64,000 nt of DNA. It comes from Nocardia carnea NBRC 14403. GTDB lineage: Bacteria > Actinomycetota > Actinomycetes > Mycobacteriales > Mycobacteriaceae. The notes beneath the pieces were generated by a model. The model saw only the letters and a program-made list of their open reading frames with translations, was not told the DNA's origin and ran no database searches. The position numbers and the translations under genes are program-made. The stretch is from positions 1-64,000 of the forward strand of contig NZ_BAFV01000074.1 in assembly GCF_000308515.1 (NCBI RefSeq), read 5' to 3'. Below, piece by piece: positions 42,617-51,246 of the stretch (position 1 is the stretch's first letter; each line of letters begins with the position of its first letter).

Positions 42617-42951
42617 CCCACGTACTCCTCTCGGTACCGCGTGACCCACCGGAGTGTCCGGCGCCACACGCGGTGTGAACATGTCGGCAGAATAACAATT
42701 CACATCGGCACCGGCAAGGAAATCGGGACCGAATGGCCGTTAATTCCGAGGAACCGGACCGTGAAACAGGTTCACGCGCGTTGACGCGCGTATTTGCGAC
42801 GATACCGGCGCATCGACACACCTGCCAGCTACCGCCGAACACGGTCACTTACGCGAATCACGACTCACTTCCGGGGTTGATCGGGTCATGATGGGCATGG
42901 CACCATGCAGCATGCGCGGACTATCCGCGGGGAAAGTGAGGAGAGCAGGCG
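42617..42951. other. Divergent promoter region (fadD / nitronate monooxygenase)
   Basis: 335 bp without a supported gene. It contains an inverted repeat GTGAA-ACAGG-TTCAC (42761-42775), a near miss to the KstR consensus (last position differs), and a direct repeat ACGCGCGTTG/ACGCGCGTAT next to it. These are candidate regulator sites for the divergent genes. Confidence 0.45.
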
Positions 42952-43927
42952 ATGCTGCGGACCAGGTTCACCGAGACTTTCGGTATCGAACATCCGATCG
43001 TGCAGGGCGGAATGATGTGGGTCGGCCGGGCCGAACTCGTCGCCGCTGTGGCCAACGCCGGGGGGCTCGGTTTCATCACCGCACTCACCCAGCCGACCCC
43101 CGACGATCTCCGGCGCGAGATCGAGCGCACCCGCGAACTCACCGATAAACCGTTCGGGGTGAACCTGACCATCCTCCCCTCGATCAACCCGCCGCCGTAC
43201 GAGGAATATGTGCGGGCCATCGTGGACAGCGGAATCAAGATCGTGGAGACGGCGGGGAGCAATCCGGAGCCGTTCCTGCCCACTTACCGCGAAGCCGGGA
43301 TCAAGGTCGTGCACAAATGCACCAGCGTGCGGCATGCGCTCAAGGCACAGAAGGATCGGCGTCGACGCGGTCAGCATCGACGGTTTCGAATGCGCCGGAC
43401 ACCCGGGTGAGGACGATATTCCCGGTCTGGTGCTGATCCCTGCGGCCGCACGCGCGCTCACCATCCCGATCGTCGCCTCCGGCGGTATCGCCGACGCCCG
43501 CGGCCTGGTCGCGGCGCTGGCGCTGGGCGCCGACGGCGTCAATATGGGCACCCGCTTCCTGTGCACCCAGGAATCCTCCATCGACCAGCAGGTCAAGGAG
43601 CAGATCGTCGCGAACTCCGAGCGCGATACCCAGCTGATCTTCCGCACCATGCACAACACTGCACGGGTCGCCGACAACGAGATCAGCCGCAAGGTCGTCG
43701 AGATCGAGAAGGCCGGCGGCAAGTTCGAAGACGTCCGCGAACTCGTTTCCGGCGCCCGCGGCCGGCGCGTGTTCGAGGACGGCGATCTGGACGCCGGGAT
43801 CTGGTCGGTCGGCCTGTGCCAGGGCCTGATCGAAGACATCCCGACCTGTGCCGACCTGATCGGCCGGATGGTCTCGGAGGCCGAGGAACTGATCAACGCC
43901 CGGCTGGCTCGGTTCGTTTCGGCCTGA
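42952..43927 (+). pseudogene. Nitronate monooxygenase family gene with a +1 frameshift
   Basis: The N-terminal half (MLRTRFTETFGIEHPIVQGG to VRHALKAQK) is read in one frame to about 43353, and the C-terminal half (IGVDAVSIDGFECAGHPGEDD to the stop at 43927) in another. One extra G in AAGGATCGG at 43353-43354 explains it: AAGATCGG would restore a 324-residue FMN-dependent monooxygenase with intact VASGGIADARGLVAALALGADG phosphate-binding motif. No other damage is visible, so it is either a very recent mutation or a sequencing error. ATG 42952 follows GAGGAGAG. Confidence 0.85.
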
Positions 43928-43979
43928 ACCGGCCCGTAAGCCGCGCCGGAGGTATGGCGATCGATCCGGCGCCGGGTGT

Positions 43980-44009
43980 GGGAAGCCGTCTCCTAGCAGC
44001 CGGCTTCCC
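43980..44009. terminator. Bidirectional terminator
   Basis: A perfect 9-bp stem (GGGAAGCCG with CGGCTTCCC) and a 12-nt loop lie between the convergent nitronate monooxygenase and MBL hydrolase genes. Confidence 0.65.
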
Positions 44010-44035
44010 GCACCGTTGCCACAGCTTGCCGCTCA

Positions 44036-44989
44036 TCAGCACGCGGCCAGAGCGGCGACGGCATCGTAATCGTGCGCGGCTACCACCTCGATATCGGACG
44101 GTAACGCGTGCAGTCTGTGGATGGTCTCGAAGGCTTGATCCCGATCGGCGTCGAACAACTGCCCGGGCATCGGCGCCTTCTCTCGGATGAGGGCGATCTG
44201 CAGCCGGTTCCACACCGCATCCCCGGCCAGCAGCACCCGGCGACCGCCGGCGGTGGCCAGCAGTACGCCGATACTGCCGGGAGTGTGCCCGGCGAGGTCC
44301 ACCAGCAGCACCGACCCGTCGCCGAACAGATCCAGGCTGCGCTCGAAGGTGAGCACGGGCGGTCCGTCCAATTCGAGCGGATCCAGCGATCGTCCTTGCA
44401 GCGGGCCCCGCACCACCCCGGCCGGTGCATGCGAACCTTCCAGCGCCCAGCCCAGCTCGGCCGCGGGCAGCCGTACCGGCACCGATTCGGGTAGTTCGAG
44501 CAGGCCGGAAATATGATCCCAGTGCAGATGGGTCGGCAGTACGAAATCGATGGTGGCGGGATCGATATCGCGGGCGGCGAGCGCATCGGCCAATCCGAGC
44601 ACCGGTTTGTCCGGCGCGACCAGCAGGGGGATCGGGAACGGCAGATCCGGCAGCACCCGGCGATGAACATGCGCGCAGAGCGCGGGATCGACCAGGAATC
44701 GCGCTTTCGGATGTTCGACCAGATACGCCCCCATCGCCATCGGCAGATGTCCCAGACTGCGTACCCCTTCGGCGACGATGGCGGTCGGCGCTTTCATCCG
44801 GCCCTGCAACAGCACGGTCAATCCGACACTCGCCCGGGCCGGTGGCGGGGGTACCGATTCCAGCCGCGACAGCAGCGAAGCATCGGCCTTACGGGGCCGC
44901 AGCAGCCGCGCCGGTGTGGCGGCCAGGGCCGCGCAGCAGCGCAGCACCGTGGGGAAGGTCGGGGTTCGTCCGTCGGCGGAAGCAGCCAC
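44036..44989 (-). CDS. Metallo-beta-lactamase fold hydrolase
   Basis: About 317 residues from GTG 44989. The MBL metal motif THLHWDH (HxHxDH), the later GHTPGS and LLAGDAVW motifs and a C-terminal AAHDYD support a dinuclear-metal hydrolase. A helical N-terminal part of about 90 residues precedes the domain. The frame opens far upstream, but only the part from about 44989 looks protein-like. The substrate is unknown; the family includes lactonases, esterases and glyoxalase II-type enzymes. Confidence 0.8.
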   Translation of the reverse strand: MAASADGRTPTFPTVLRCCAALAATPARLLRPRKADASLLSRLESVPPPPARASVGLTVLLQGRMKAPTAIVAEGVRSLGHLPMAMGAYLVEHPKARFLVDPALCAHVHRRVLPDLPFPIPLLVAPDKPVLGLADALAARDIDPATIDFVLPTHLHWDHISGLLELPESVPVRLPAAELGWALEGSHAPAGVVRGPLQGRSLDPLELDGPPVLTFERSLDLFGDGSVLLVDLAGHTPGSIGVLLATAGGRRVLLAGDAVWNRLQIALIREKAPMPGQLFDADRDQAFETIHRLHALPSDIEVVAAHDYDAVAALAAC

Positions 44990-45524
44990 ACCGCAACGGT
45001 ACCGGCCGCCAGGGCGCGAGCGACGCGAACGAGCGCAGCGGCCGGCGCGACTCACCGACGGGCCCCGGTCCAGGCGCACCGGCCGGTAACGGGGGCCGCG
45101 GCGGCACGTTCTTCGGCGCTGCGTTCGCCGGCCGGCAGCTGACAGATCGTCGCCCACCCGAGCCACAGCGGCAGCCGGTCTCCGGAACAGCGAATCCCCG
45201 GCGACCCGTTCGAGTCCAGGGCTCCGTTTGTCGGCGGTATTGTCGCGGACACCCTCTGAGCCGAGGCGACGGCCCGGCGGGCCCGCGGTTCGGCGGATCC
45301 GGCTCGGCCGCCATATGTTTGCCGGACATTTGCGCCGAAACATTCCGGACAGCAGCGGGTTTCGTAGCCCCGCAGCCGGTCCGGCACGGTGGATTCTTGC
45401 GGCATAATCGTGGCGTGAGGCGGGACACGCAGCTGCTGTGCTGGATTCACGGCTCGCCGAGCGGCCGGTGGCGCGTGCGCACCGCTCGCCCCGGCCGTAG
45501 CCGCACCCCGTCGTACCCGTTGTC
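44990..45524. other. Divergent gap between MBL hydrolase and AT-KR gene
   Basis: 535 bp. On the minus strand a 117-codon frame (45052-45405, ATG 45405) could encode a small protein with a CCPEC motif. It lacks a ribosome site and family similarity, so it is not called. No clear hairpins or repeats stand out. Confidence 0.4.
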
Positions 45525-47450
45525 GTGCCGATGACCGATTCTGCGGGCGGCGTGATTTTCCTGTTCTCGCCGGAAGGTGGCGAACACGCGCGGATGGGGC
45601 GCACCCTGGCCGGGCGGTACCCGGCCTTCGCCGCGGCGGTGCTGGACACCAGTGACGCCGTCGTGGCGGCGGGCGGGCCGCGGGTATGGACTCCGCGCCA
45701 CGGTTTTCGCCACCCCGGTGCAGCGCAGTGGCCGGACCGGCAGCAACGGGATCCGGTATTCGCCCAGGCCGCCCTCTTCACCTACCAGGTGGCCGCGGCG
45801 ACGCTGCTGATCTCGTGGGGTGTGCGACCCGATGCGGTGATCGGGCACGGTATCGGTGAGGTCGCGGCGGCGGTGACCGCCGGCGCTCTCCCCCTGTCCG
45901 ATGCCGTCCGTGTAGTCCTCGCCCGCGCCCACGCCGTGCGCCGGGTGGCGGAAACCGATGTTGTTGCCGAACTACGGGCCGCGGTGCCGGAGGTCCGGCG
46001 CCTGGTGGATCCCGTGCGCGAACAGGTCGCGCTCGCCGCCGTCCACGGACCTGGCTCGGTGCTCGTCTCCGGGCCGCCGCGTTATATCGACGCCGTGGTG
46101 CGCCGGGCCGGACGCCGCGATATCGCGGCGCAGCGCTGCGATACGTTCGCCCCGGCGATCAGCCGATCGGCGGCCGCGACCGAATCCCTCGCCATCCTCG
46201 GTTCGCTGCACCCCACGACCCCGGATATCCCGATGTATTCCACCGCCCGCCGCGGTGCGGTTATCGATGCGCCGATCACTACGGGCCGCTATTGGATCGA
46301 GAACTTCACCGGACCGGTACAACTCGCGGCCGCACTGGATCGGGCCGCGGCGGGCTCGGATACGACCATCGTGCTGGAGGTCGCCCCGCATCCGGTTCTC
46401 TGCGATGTGCTGCGCGAACTCCCGCAGTTCACCCATACGACCTATCCCACCGCCCGCAGCGACGACGAGGGAACCACGTTCCTGACCTGTCTGGCCCAGG
46501 TGCAGGCGACTCGGGCCGCCGCGCCGCCCCGAACCCGGCCGCACCGGGCAGGTTCCAACGGCCGCGAACCGTATACCGGCACGGGCAAGGGCCGGTCACA
46601 GCTCGGCGGCGGATACGTAAACCATGGCGCCCCAGGGACTTCGACCGAAGCGGGGGCACCGGATGAAACGGCCGCCGGCCCGTCGGCGGGCCGGGAGCAT
46701 CAGGACCCGGCGGTCGCGGAAATCGGCCCGGCCGGAGGAGATTTGCGGGCGGAGGTCACGGGCGCCGGAACGCTGGCTTCGATACGGCTCACCGATAACC
46801 TCCCACCCACAGATATCATCGCATGGACTCGAATGGTCGATGCCAACAGGGCTATCCGGTTGCTGGCGGCCCAGGTCGCACTGGATCCGCCGATGCATAT
46901 CGATACCGCGGGCACCTATGTGGTCAGTGGCGGACTCGGCGCGCTCGGCTCGGTCATGGTGCGCCGGCTACTGGTATCCGGTGCCCGCGATGTCCTGGTG
47001 CCCACCCGTTCACCGCGCCCGGTGCCCCCACTGCTCGACGGTTTCGAAGACCGGGTCGTGGTGGTGCGCTGCGATACCGCCGACCGTCACGATCTCGACA
47101 ATGCGCTGCGCGATATCCGCGAATCGGGGTGCACCATCCGCGGCGTCGTCCACGCGGCGCAGGTTTTCGAGGACACGGTGGTGGCCGCGCTCTCCGCGAA
47201 TACCGCGACAGGTTCGCCTCGGGTAGGACGGGCACCACCCGAATCGCCGGAGCCGGCATTGGATGCGGGGCGGCTCGCGCGGCGATTCGCGCGTATCTCG
47301 CCGGCCGCGGCCAATCTCATCGAACTCACCGCCGCTGATCCGGTGACTTTCTTTGCCGTGTTCTCGACACCGTTCGGCGGCATCGCCGCGTCCCGGGAGA
47401 TCGATGACCTCACGTCGGTGGATGCGCGCGGACACGATTCGCCGCCCTGA
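45525..47450 (+). CDS. Orphan acyltransferase-ketoreductase (PKS-like) protein, apparently inactive
   Basis: A 641-residue protein resembling a fragment of a modular polyketide synthase. Residues 8-330 form an acyltransferase-like domain, but the GHSxG nucleophile is GHGIG (Ser to Gly, residue 109) and the His of the usual AFHS motif is Ala (DTFAPAIS), so transfer activity should be lost. Residues 340-455 are a linker. Residues 460-641 begin a ketoreductase-like Rossmann domain (TYVVSGGLGALGS) and stop after FFAVFSTPFGG, before the catalytic Tyr. No KS, ACP or other PKS gene is nearby. It keeps an open frame with normal codon use, arguing for a retained, possibly regulatory role or slow decay. 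The start (GTG 45525 or ATG 45531) is not marked by a clear ribosome site. Confidence 0.75.
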   Translation: MPMTDSAGGVIFLFSPEGGEHARMGRTLAGRYPAFAAAVLDTSDAVVAAGGPRVWTPRHGFRHPGAAQWPDRQQRDPVFAQAALFTYQVAAATLLISWGVRPDAVIGHGIGEVAAAVTAGALPLSDAVRVVLARAHAVRRVAETDVVAELRAAVPEVRRLVDPVREQVALAAVHGPGSVLVSGPPRYIDAVVRRAGRRDIAAQRCDTFAPAISRSAAATESLAILGSLHPTTPDIPMYSTARRGAVIDAPITTGRYWIENFTGPVQLAAALDRAAAGSDTTIVLEVAPHPVLCDVLRELPQFTHTTYPTARSDDEGTTFLTCLAQVQATRAAAPPRTRPHRAGSNGREPYTGTGKGRSQLGGGYVNHGAPGTSTEAGAPDETAAGPSAGREHQDPAVAEIGPAGGDLRAEVTGAGTLASIRLTDNLPPTDIIAWTRMVDANRAIRLLAAQVALDPPMHIDTAGTYVVSGGLGALGSVMVRRLLVSGARDVLVPTRSPRPVPPLLDGFEDRVVVVRCDTADRHDLDNALRDIRESGCTIRGVVHAAQVFEDTVVAALSANTATGSPRVGRAPPESPEPALDAGRLARRFARISPAAANLIELTAADPVTFFAVFSTPFGGIAASREIDDLTSVDARGHDSPP

Positions 47451-47564
47451 ACGAAAGACAGCCACCGGTCCAGGGCACAGACCCGAGCACGTGGGTCTTC
47501 CCCGGCGGAGCTGTTCGAATGACCCGAGAGCCCGTCGGTGGGTCCGAGGCTGATCGCGGCGAAT

Positions 47565-47969
47565 TCAGCGGTCGGTGCGCCCCAGCAGACGATCGGTTTC
47601 CCGTCGATCCCGTTTGGTGGGGCGACCGGTTCCGCGGTCGCGTTGCGGGAGGGAGGCGAGGACTTCCCGCGGCGGCGGGGGTGGACTGCGGTCGATCAGG
47701 CATTGGGCGGCGATCGGAGCACCGACCCGTTTGGTGATCACCCGTTCCACGATGACGATCCGCTCGATCCCCGAACTGCGGATACGGATCTCGTCACCCG
47801 GCCGCACCGGCTGAGCCGGTTTGGCTGTCGCACCATTGACACGTACATGACCACCGCGGCATGCAGCCGCGGCAGCCGATCGCGTCTTGAACAACCGCAC
47901 GGCCCATATCCAGGAGTCGACCCGGGCCTGGGCCGGACCATTGTCCGGAACAGAGGGAGCTGGACTCAC
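47565..47969 (-). CDS. S4-domain RNA-binding protein (HslR/Hsp15-like)
   Basis: A 134-residue protein from GTG 47969. The S4 fold (RVDSWIWAVRLFKTRSAAAAACRGGHVRVNG followed by PGDEI) is typical of Hsp15/HslR, which binds stalled 50S subunits. The C-terminus is basic (GRPTKRDRRETDRLLGRTDR). It starts 3 nt after the NlpC/P60 gene on the same strand, so the two are likely co-transcribed although functionally unrelated. Confidence 0.88.
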   Translation of the reverse strand: MSPAPSVPDNGPAQARVDSWIWAVRLFKTRSAAAAACRGGHVRVNGATAKPAQPVRPGDEIRIRSSGIERIVIVERVITKRVGAPIAAQCLIDRSPPPPPREVLASLPQRDRGTGRPTKRDRRETDRLLGRTDR

Positions 47970-47972
47970 CCC

Positions 47973-48614
47973 TTAGACGATACGACGCGCGGTGACCACA
48001 TCGTCGGCGGAAAGGTTGGTATAGGACACCGGCTCACCGGACTGCACCGCATTCAGGAGCTTGCCGTCACCGGCATACAGGCCGACATGCCCGCCACCGT
48101 TGGTGATGACGATATCGCCGGGCTCCAGATTCTGGAATGCCACCGGCGCGCCCACATGGGACTGTTCGAAGCTGGTACGCGGCAGTTTGATGCCGGCCTG
48201 CTTGAACGCCCACTGCACCAGGCCGGAGCAGTCGAAGTTGTAGGGGCCCGCGGCACCCCAGGAGTACATGGCGCCGACCTTCGTCTTGGCGGCGTCGAGG
48301 GCGACATCACCGGCGGTCTGCGGTTGCGCCGGCGCGGGCGGGGCGAAATTCGGCAGCGCGGGCGCCGCCGGCATCGCCTGCTGAGCACCCGAGAGCGCCT
48401 GGTTCAGCTGCTGGTTGAGCTGGTCTGCCTGGGCTGCGTACTGATCCGGAACCTCGACATCGAACTTGCCGACGCCGGGAACATCGATCGTGGTGGTCGC
48501 GGCATTGGCGATAGCGGGCATGGTGCCCGTGGTCGCGGCGAGAGTGCCCATGACGAGCGCGCCCTTGACAGAATTTGGCAGCTTGGATTCTCGCTGCAAG
48601 CTGTGCTTACCCAC
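47973..48614 (-). CDS. Secreted NlpC/P60 peptidoglycan endopeptidase
   Basis: About 213 residues from GTG 48614 (VGKHSLQRES), with GGAGC upstream; ATG 48650 is an alternative. An N-terminal signal sequence (VKGALVMGTLAATTGTMPAIANA) is followed by a short helical and Pro-rich spacer and the NlpC/P60 domain with FDCSGLVQWAF (catalytic Cys) and GGGHVGLYAG (His). It is of the small RipD/NlpC type that cleaves stem peptides in the cell wall. A possible MtrA-like direct repeat lies upstream. Confidence 0.9.
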   Translation of the reverse strand: MGKHSLQRESKLPNSVKGALVMGTLAATTGTMPAIANAATTTIDVPGVGKFDVEVPDQYAAQADQLNQQLNQALSGAQQAMPAAPALPNFAPPAPAQPQTAGDVALDAAKTKVGAMYSWGAAGPYNFDCSGLVQWAFKQAGIKLPRTSFEQSHVGAPVAFQNLEPGDIVITNGGGHVGLYAGDGKLLNAVQSGEPVSYTNLSADDVVTARRIV

Positions 48615-49014
48615 CGAGCTCCGTCTCCGATCTTCGTGCTCTCCCACCATCGTCGGACGCGCGTCCTACACATATCGCGACGGCCTGCGATGGCGGCGAC
48701 CAGTGGCGCCGCCTCACTGACGAAACGACTCGACTCCACTAAGTCACAAAGAGGTTACGATGCCTGCCCGGTGTTGTCCAGCCGAACGGGCCGACTTTTC
48801 TCGCGAGCTGGGAGTACAGGTGTAAAGCACTGTGCGCGAAGGGAATTTCGGTACGCCGATATGTCACGGCGAGATATCGGCGGGCGTGTCGGTTCGGCTA
48901 CGGAGCGTCTCCGCTGCCATGAGGCCGGCTCCTCACCTTTTCCGGATAGCCGTATCTAGGACACGGCATAGATTCGCCCATATATACGGATAGGCGCGCT
49001 ACGGTAGGAGAGTT
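48615..49014. promoter_or_regulatory. Divergent promoter region of nlpC-type gene and AAA ATPase
   Basis: 400 bp without a gene. It holds a perfect 9-bp inverted repeat CGCCGATAT-N11-ATATCGGCG (48854-48882). On the minus strand it also holds the direct repeat GTAAC-N6-GTGAC (48743-48758), which resembles MtrA half-sites spaced one helical turn apart. The ATPase end has TATATA and a GTAGGAGAG ribosome site. Confidence 0.5.
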
Positions 49015-50202
49015 ATGGACCCCGTGCGCAACCCGTATGCACCCGGCGCAGGTCAGCGTCCACCCGAACTCGCCGGGCGCGGAAAGCAACTCGACGCATT
49101 CGACGTCGTCTGCGAACGCATTGCGCGGGGCCGGCCGGAACGCAGCGTGATGCTCACCGGACTCCGCGGCGTCGGCAAGACCGTTCTGCTCAATCAGTTG
49201 CGATCGGCCGCCGGCGCCCGCGGCTGGGGGACCGGGAAGATCGAGGCGCGACCGGATCAGGAATTCCGGCGGCCGCTGTCCTCGGCGCTGCACATGGCGG
49301 CCCGGGCCATCGCCAAAACCCACAGCAACAGTGAACGCGTGGACGATTTCCTCGGCATACTCAAGGCATTCGCGCTGCGCGCCACCGCGGACAAAGGAAT
49401 GCGGGAACGCTGGCAGCCGGGTATCGACGTCCCGGCCGTCACCGGCCGAGCCGACTCCGGCGATATCGAAATCGATCTGGTGGAGCTACTGACCGAAGCC
49501 GCCGGCCTGGCCGCGGATATCGGCGTGGGTATCGCCATCTTCATCGACGAGATGCAAGACCTCGCTCCGGTGGATATATCGGCCATCTGCGGCGCCTGCC
49601 ACGAACTGAGTCAGGACGCCGCGCCGCTGATCGTGGTGGGTGCAGGCCTGCCGCATCTACCGGCCGTACTGTCGGCATCGAAGAGCTATTCCGAACGGCT
49701 GTTCAGCTATCACCGGATCGACCGGCTGGATCGGGAGTCCGCCGACCTGGCGCTCATCGCCCCCGCCGAACGCGAAGAGGTGAAGTTCTCCGACGAGGCA
49801 TTGGCGGCGCTGTACCGCAAGGCCGACGGCTATCCGTATTTCGTCCAGGCCTACGGCAAAGCGACCTGGGATCAGGCACCCGGTAGCCCGATCACCGCCG
49901 AGGACGTGGAGGTTGCCGCGCCGACCGCCGAGGAGGAACTGGCCGTCGGCTTCTTCGGTTCCCGCTACGAACGCGCGACCCCGGCGGAGCGCGAGTACAT
50001 GCGCGCGATGGCCGATCTGTCCGGCGACGAGGGCCCGGTCGCGACCGCGGCGGTCGCGACGGAGCTGGGTCGCAAACCCGCATCCCTGTCACCGGCTCGC
50101 GACGGCCTGATCAAAAAGGGGCTCATCTACTCCGCCGAGCGGGGGACGATCGGGTTCACGGTGCCCCATTTCGGGCGTTACCTGCGGAGCGTGACCACCT
50201 GA
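49015..50202 (+). CDS. AAA-type ATPase with C-terminal winged helix
   Basis: A 395-residue P-loop ATPase with Walker A GLRGVGKT near residue 50 and Walker B IAIFIDEMQ near residue 180. An Orc1/Cdc6-like lid follows (RLDRESADLALIAPAE, YPYFVQAYGKATWD). A C-terminal winged-helix-like segment comes last (VATAAVATELGRKPASLSPARDGLIKKGLI, GTIGFTVPHFGRYL). Such STAND/Orc-like ATPases are widespread in actinobacteria, but their targets are unknown. It stands alone, divergent from nlpC, with no toxin or effector gene beside it. Confidence 0.82.
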   Translation: MDPVRNPYAPGAGQRPPELAGRGKQLDAFDVVCERIARGRPERSVMLTGLRGVGKTVLLNQLRSAAGARGWGTGKIEARPDQEFRRPLSSALHMAARAIAKTHSNSERVDDFLGILKAFALRATADKGMRERWQPGIDVPAVTGRADSGDIEIDLVELLTEAAGLAADIGVGIAIFIDEMQDLAPVDISAICGACHELSQDAAPLIVVGAGLPHLPAVLSASKSYSERLFSYHRIDRLDRESADLALIAPAEREEVKFSDEALAALYRKADGYPYFVQAYGKATWDQAPGSPITAEDVEVAAPTAEEELAVGFFGSRYERATPAEREYMRAMADLSGDEGPVATAAVATELGRKPASLSPARDGLIKKGLIYSAERGTIGFTVPHFGRYLRSVTT

Positions 50203-50673
50203 GCCGCCGATTCCGGTTTATCCGGCTGTCTAGCAGTTGCGCTAGATAAGGCCAGAGAACCCGATCGAGTCCCAGCCTTGCGACGAACCGCAGCGGCGGG
50301 CATATTCGCGGACAATCGGGTTATCTAACCGTTTCTAGCGATTTTTCCAGAAACCCGGATATTGCGCTCATCCCGTGGTTCCATGGGCCTCTCTTCCCCG
50401 TTCTAGCGAAAATCGTAGTTTCCACTCGAAACATCTCGACACCGCGACCACCCACTGCCGGGCGGGATACCGCAGCCATCGGCGGACCCCGACAGTTGTG
50501 CACATCGGCTCCCAACCGAAACCTGATCTTGACCATCCGACGAGCCGGAATCAGGTTTTTGCCGTACTGTGTTGTAGATCACCTTGTGTGGTCGGTCACA
50601 AGCTACGCCGGATGGCCAGTGCAGCCCACGCGGCGTCACCCACCGCGACCGGTGAGCAAATCAGGAGGTATCC
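50203..50673. other. 471-bp non-coding region with short repeats
   Basis: No gene is supported. TCTAGC(G) recurs: CTAGC-AGTTGC-GCTAG at about 50230 and single TTCTAGCG copies at about 50333 and 50401. An inverted repeat AACCTGAT/ATCAGGTT (50520-50557, 22-nt loop) runs into TTTTT. CTTGTG-N8-CACAAG (50583-50602) sits just upstream of the small gene at 50674. Confidence 0.5.
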
Positions 50674-50961
50674 ATGACACGTAGCGACTTCGCGGAACTC
50701 CGGTACGCCGTAAACCAGCTCCGGCAGTCCATCGGAGTGTTACGCGCCCACTACGGGGACGCGGGCACGATCCGCCGGCTGGAGAACGATCTGGAGCGAC
50801 TCTGCATCGATGCCGACGAGTTCGAACAGAGCCCGCCGCCACCGGTGGCCGGCCGCGCCCAGGAGCCCATCTACGTACCCGACAGCAAATCCGACGAGTC
50901 GGCGTGGATGGGTGCCCAGGACGAGGGACTCGGCTTCCATTCGCGGCCACGCACCCAGTAG
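50674..50961 (+). CDS. Small acidic conserved protein upstream of sdh1
   Basis: A 95-residue protein from ATG 50674, with AGGAGG as ribosome site. The first 50 residues are a helical hairpin (ELRYAVNQLRQSIGVLRAHYGD, IRRLENDLERLCIDADEFEQ). The rest is Pro-rich and disordered with a short YVPDSKSDESAWM segment. There is no membrane helix or known domain. It is followed by a strong terminator, so it is a single-gene unit and not part of the sdh operon. Confidence 0.75.
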   Translation: MTRSDFAELRYAVNQLRQSIGVLRAHYGDAGTIRRLENDLERLCIDADEFEQSPPPPVAGRAQEPIYVPDSKSDESAWMGAQDEGLGFHSRPRTQ

Positions 50962-51024
50962 CACCACCGGGTTCACCACCGGATAACTGAACCTTCCGCC
51001 CCAGGCCGCAGGCCGGGGCGTCGT

Positions 51025-51059
51025 GAGCGGCCGGTCGCCGGAGAGGCGGCCGGCCGCTC
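51025..51059 (+). terminator. Terminator after the small acidic protein gene
   Basis: A 15-bp stem with one wobble pair (GAGCGGCCGGTCGCC with GGCGGCCGGCCGCTC), GGAGA loop, followed by GTGTTT. Confidence 0.75.
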
Positions 51060-51246
51060 GTGTTTGCGGTGTATTCACCCGACAAGATCGGCAGTAAATG
51101 TGTCGTAAATCACTAGGCTCGAAGGGGCTCGAGATTGCACGGACCCCGCTCGACCGATAGCGACCCTGCCGTATGGTGCTCAGCATCACATTCGATCGCG
51201 GAGGTCTTCCGGCTTTCCGCACCGCCGATCAGTGAGGCATCGACCA

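Noticed and set aside
45052..45405. Possible small CCPEC-containing protein on the minus strand
   Set aside because: No ribosome site, no recognisable domain and a position in a promoter gap; mentioned but not called.
47538..48959. 473-codon plus-strand frame
   Set aside because: Antisense to the S4 and NlpC/P60 genes.
48615..49014. c-di-AMP (ydaO/yuaA) riboswitch ahead of nlpC
   Set aside because: Commonly found before actinobacterial cell-wall hydrolase genes, but the conserved segments were not seen on the minus strand here.
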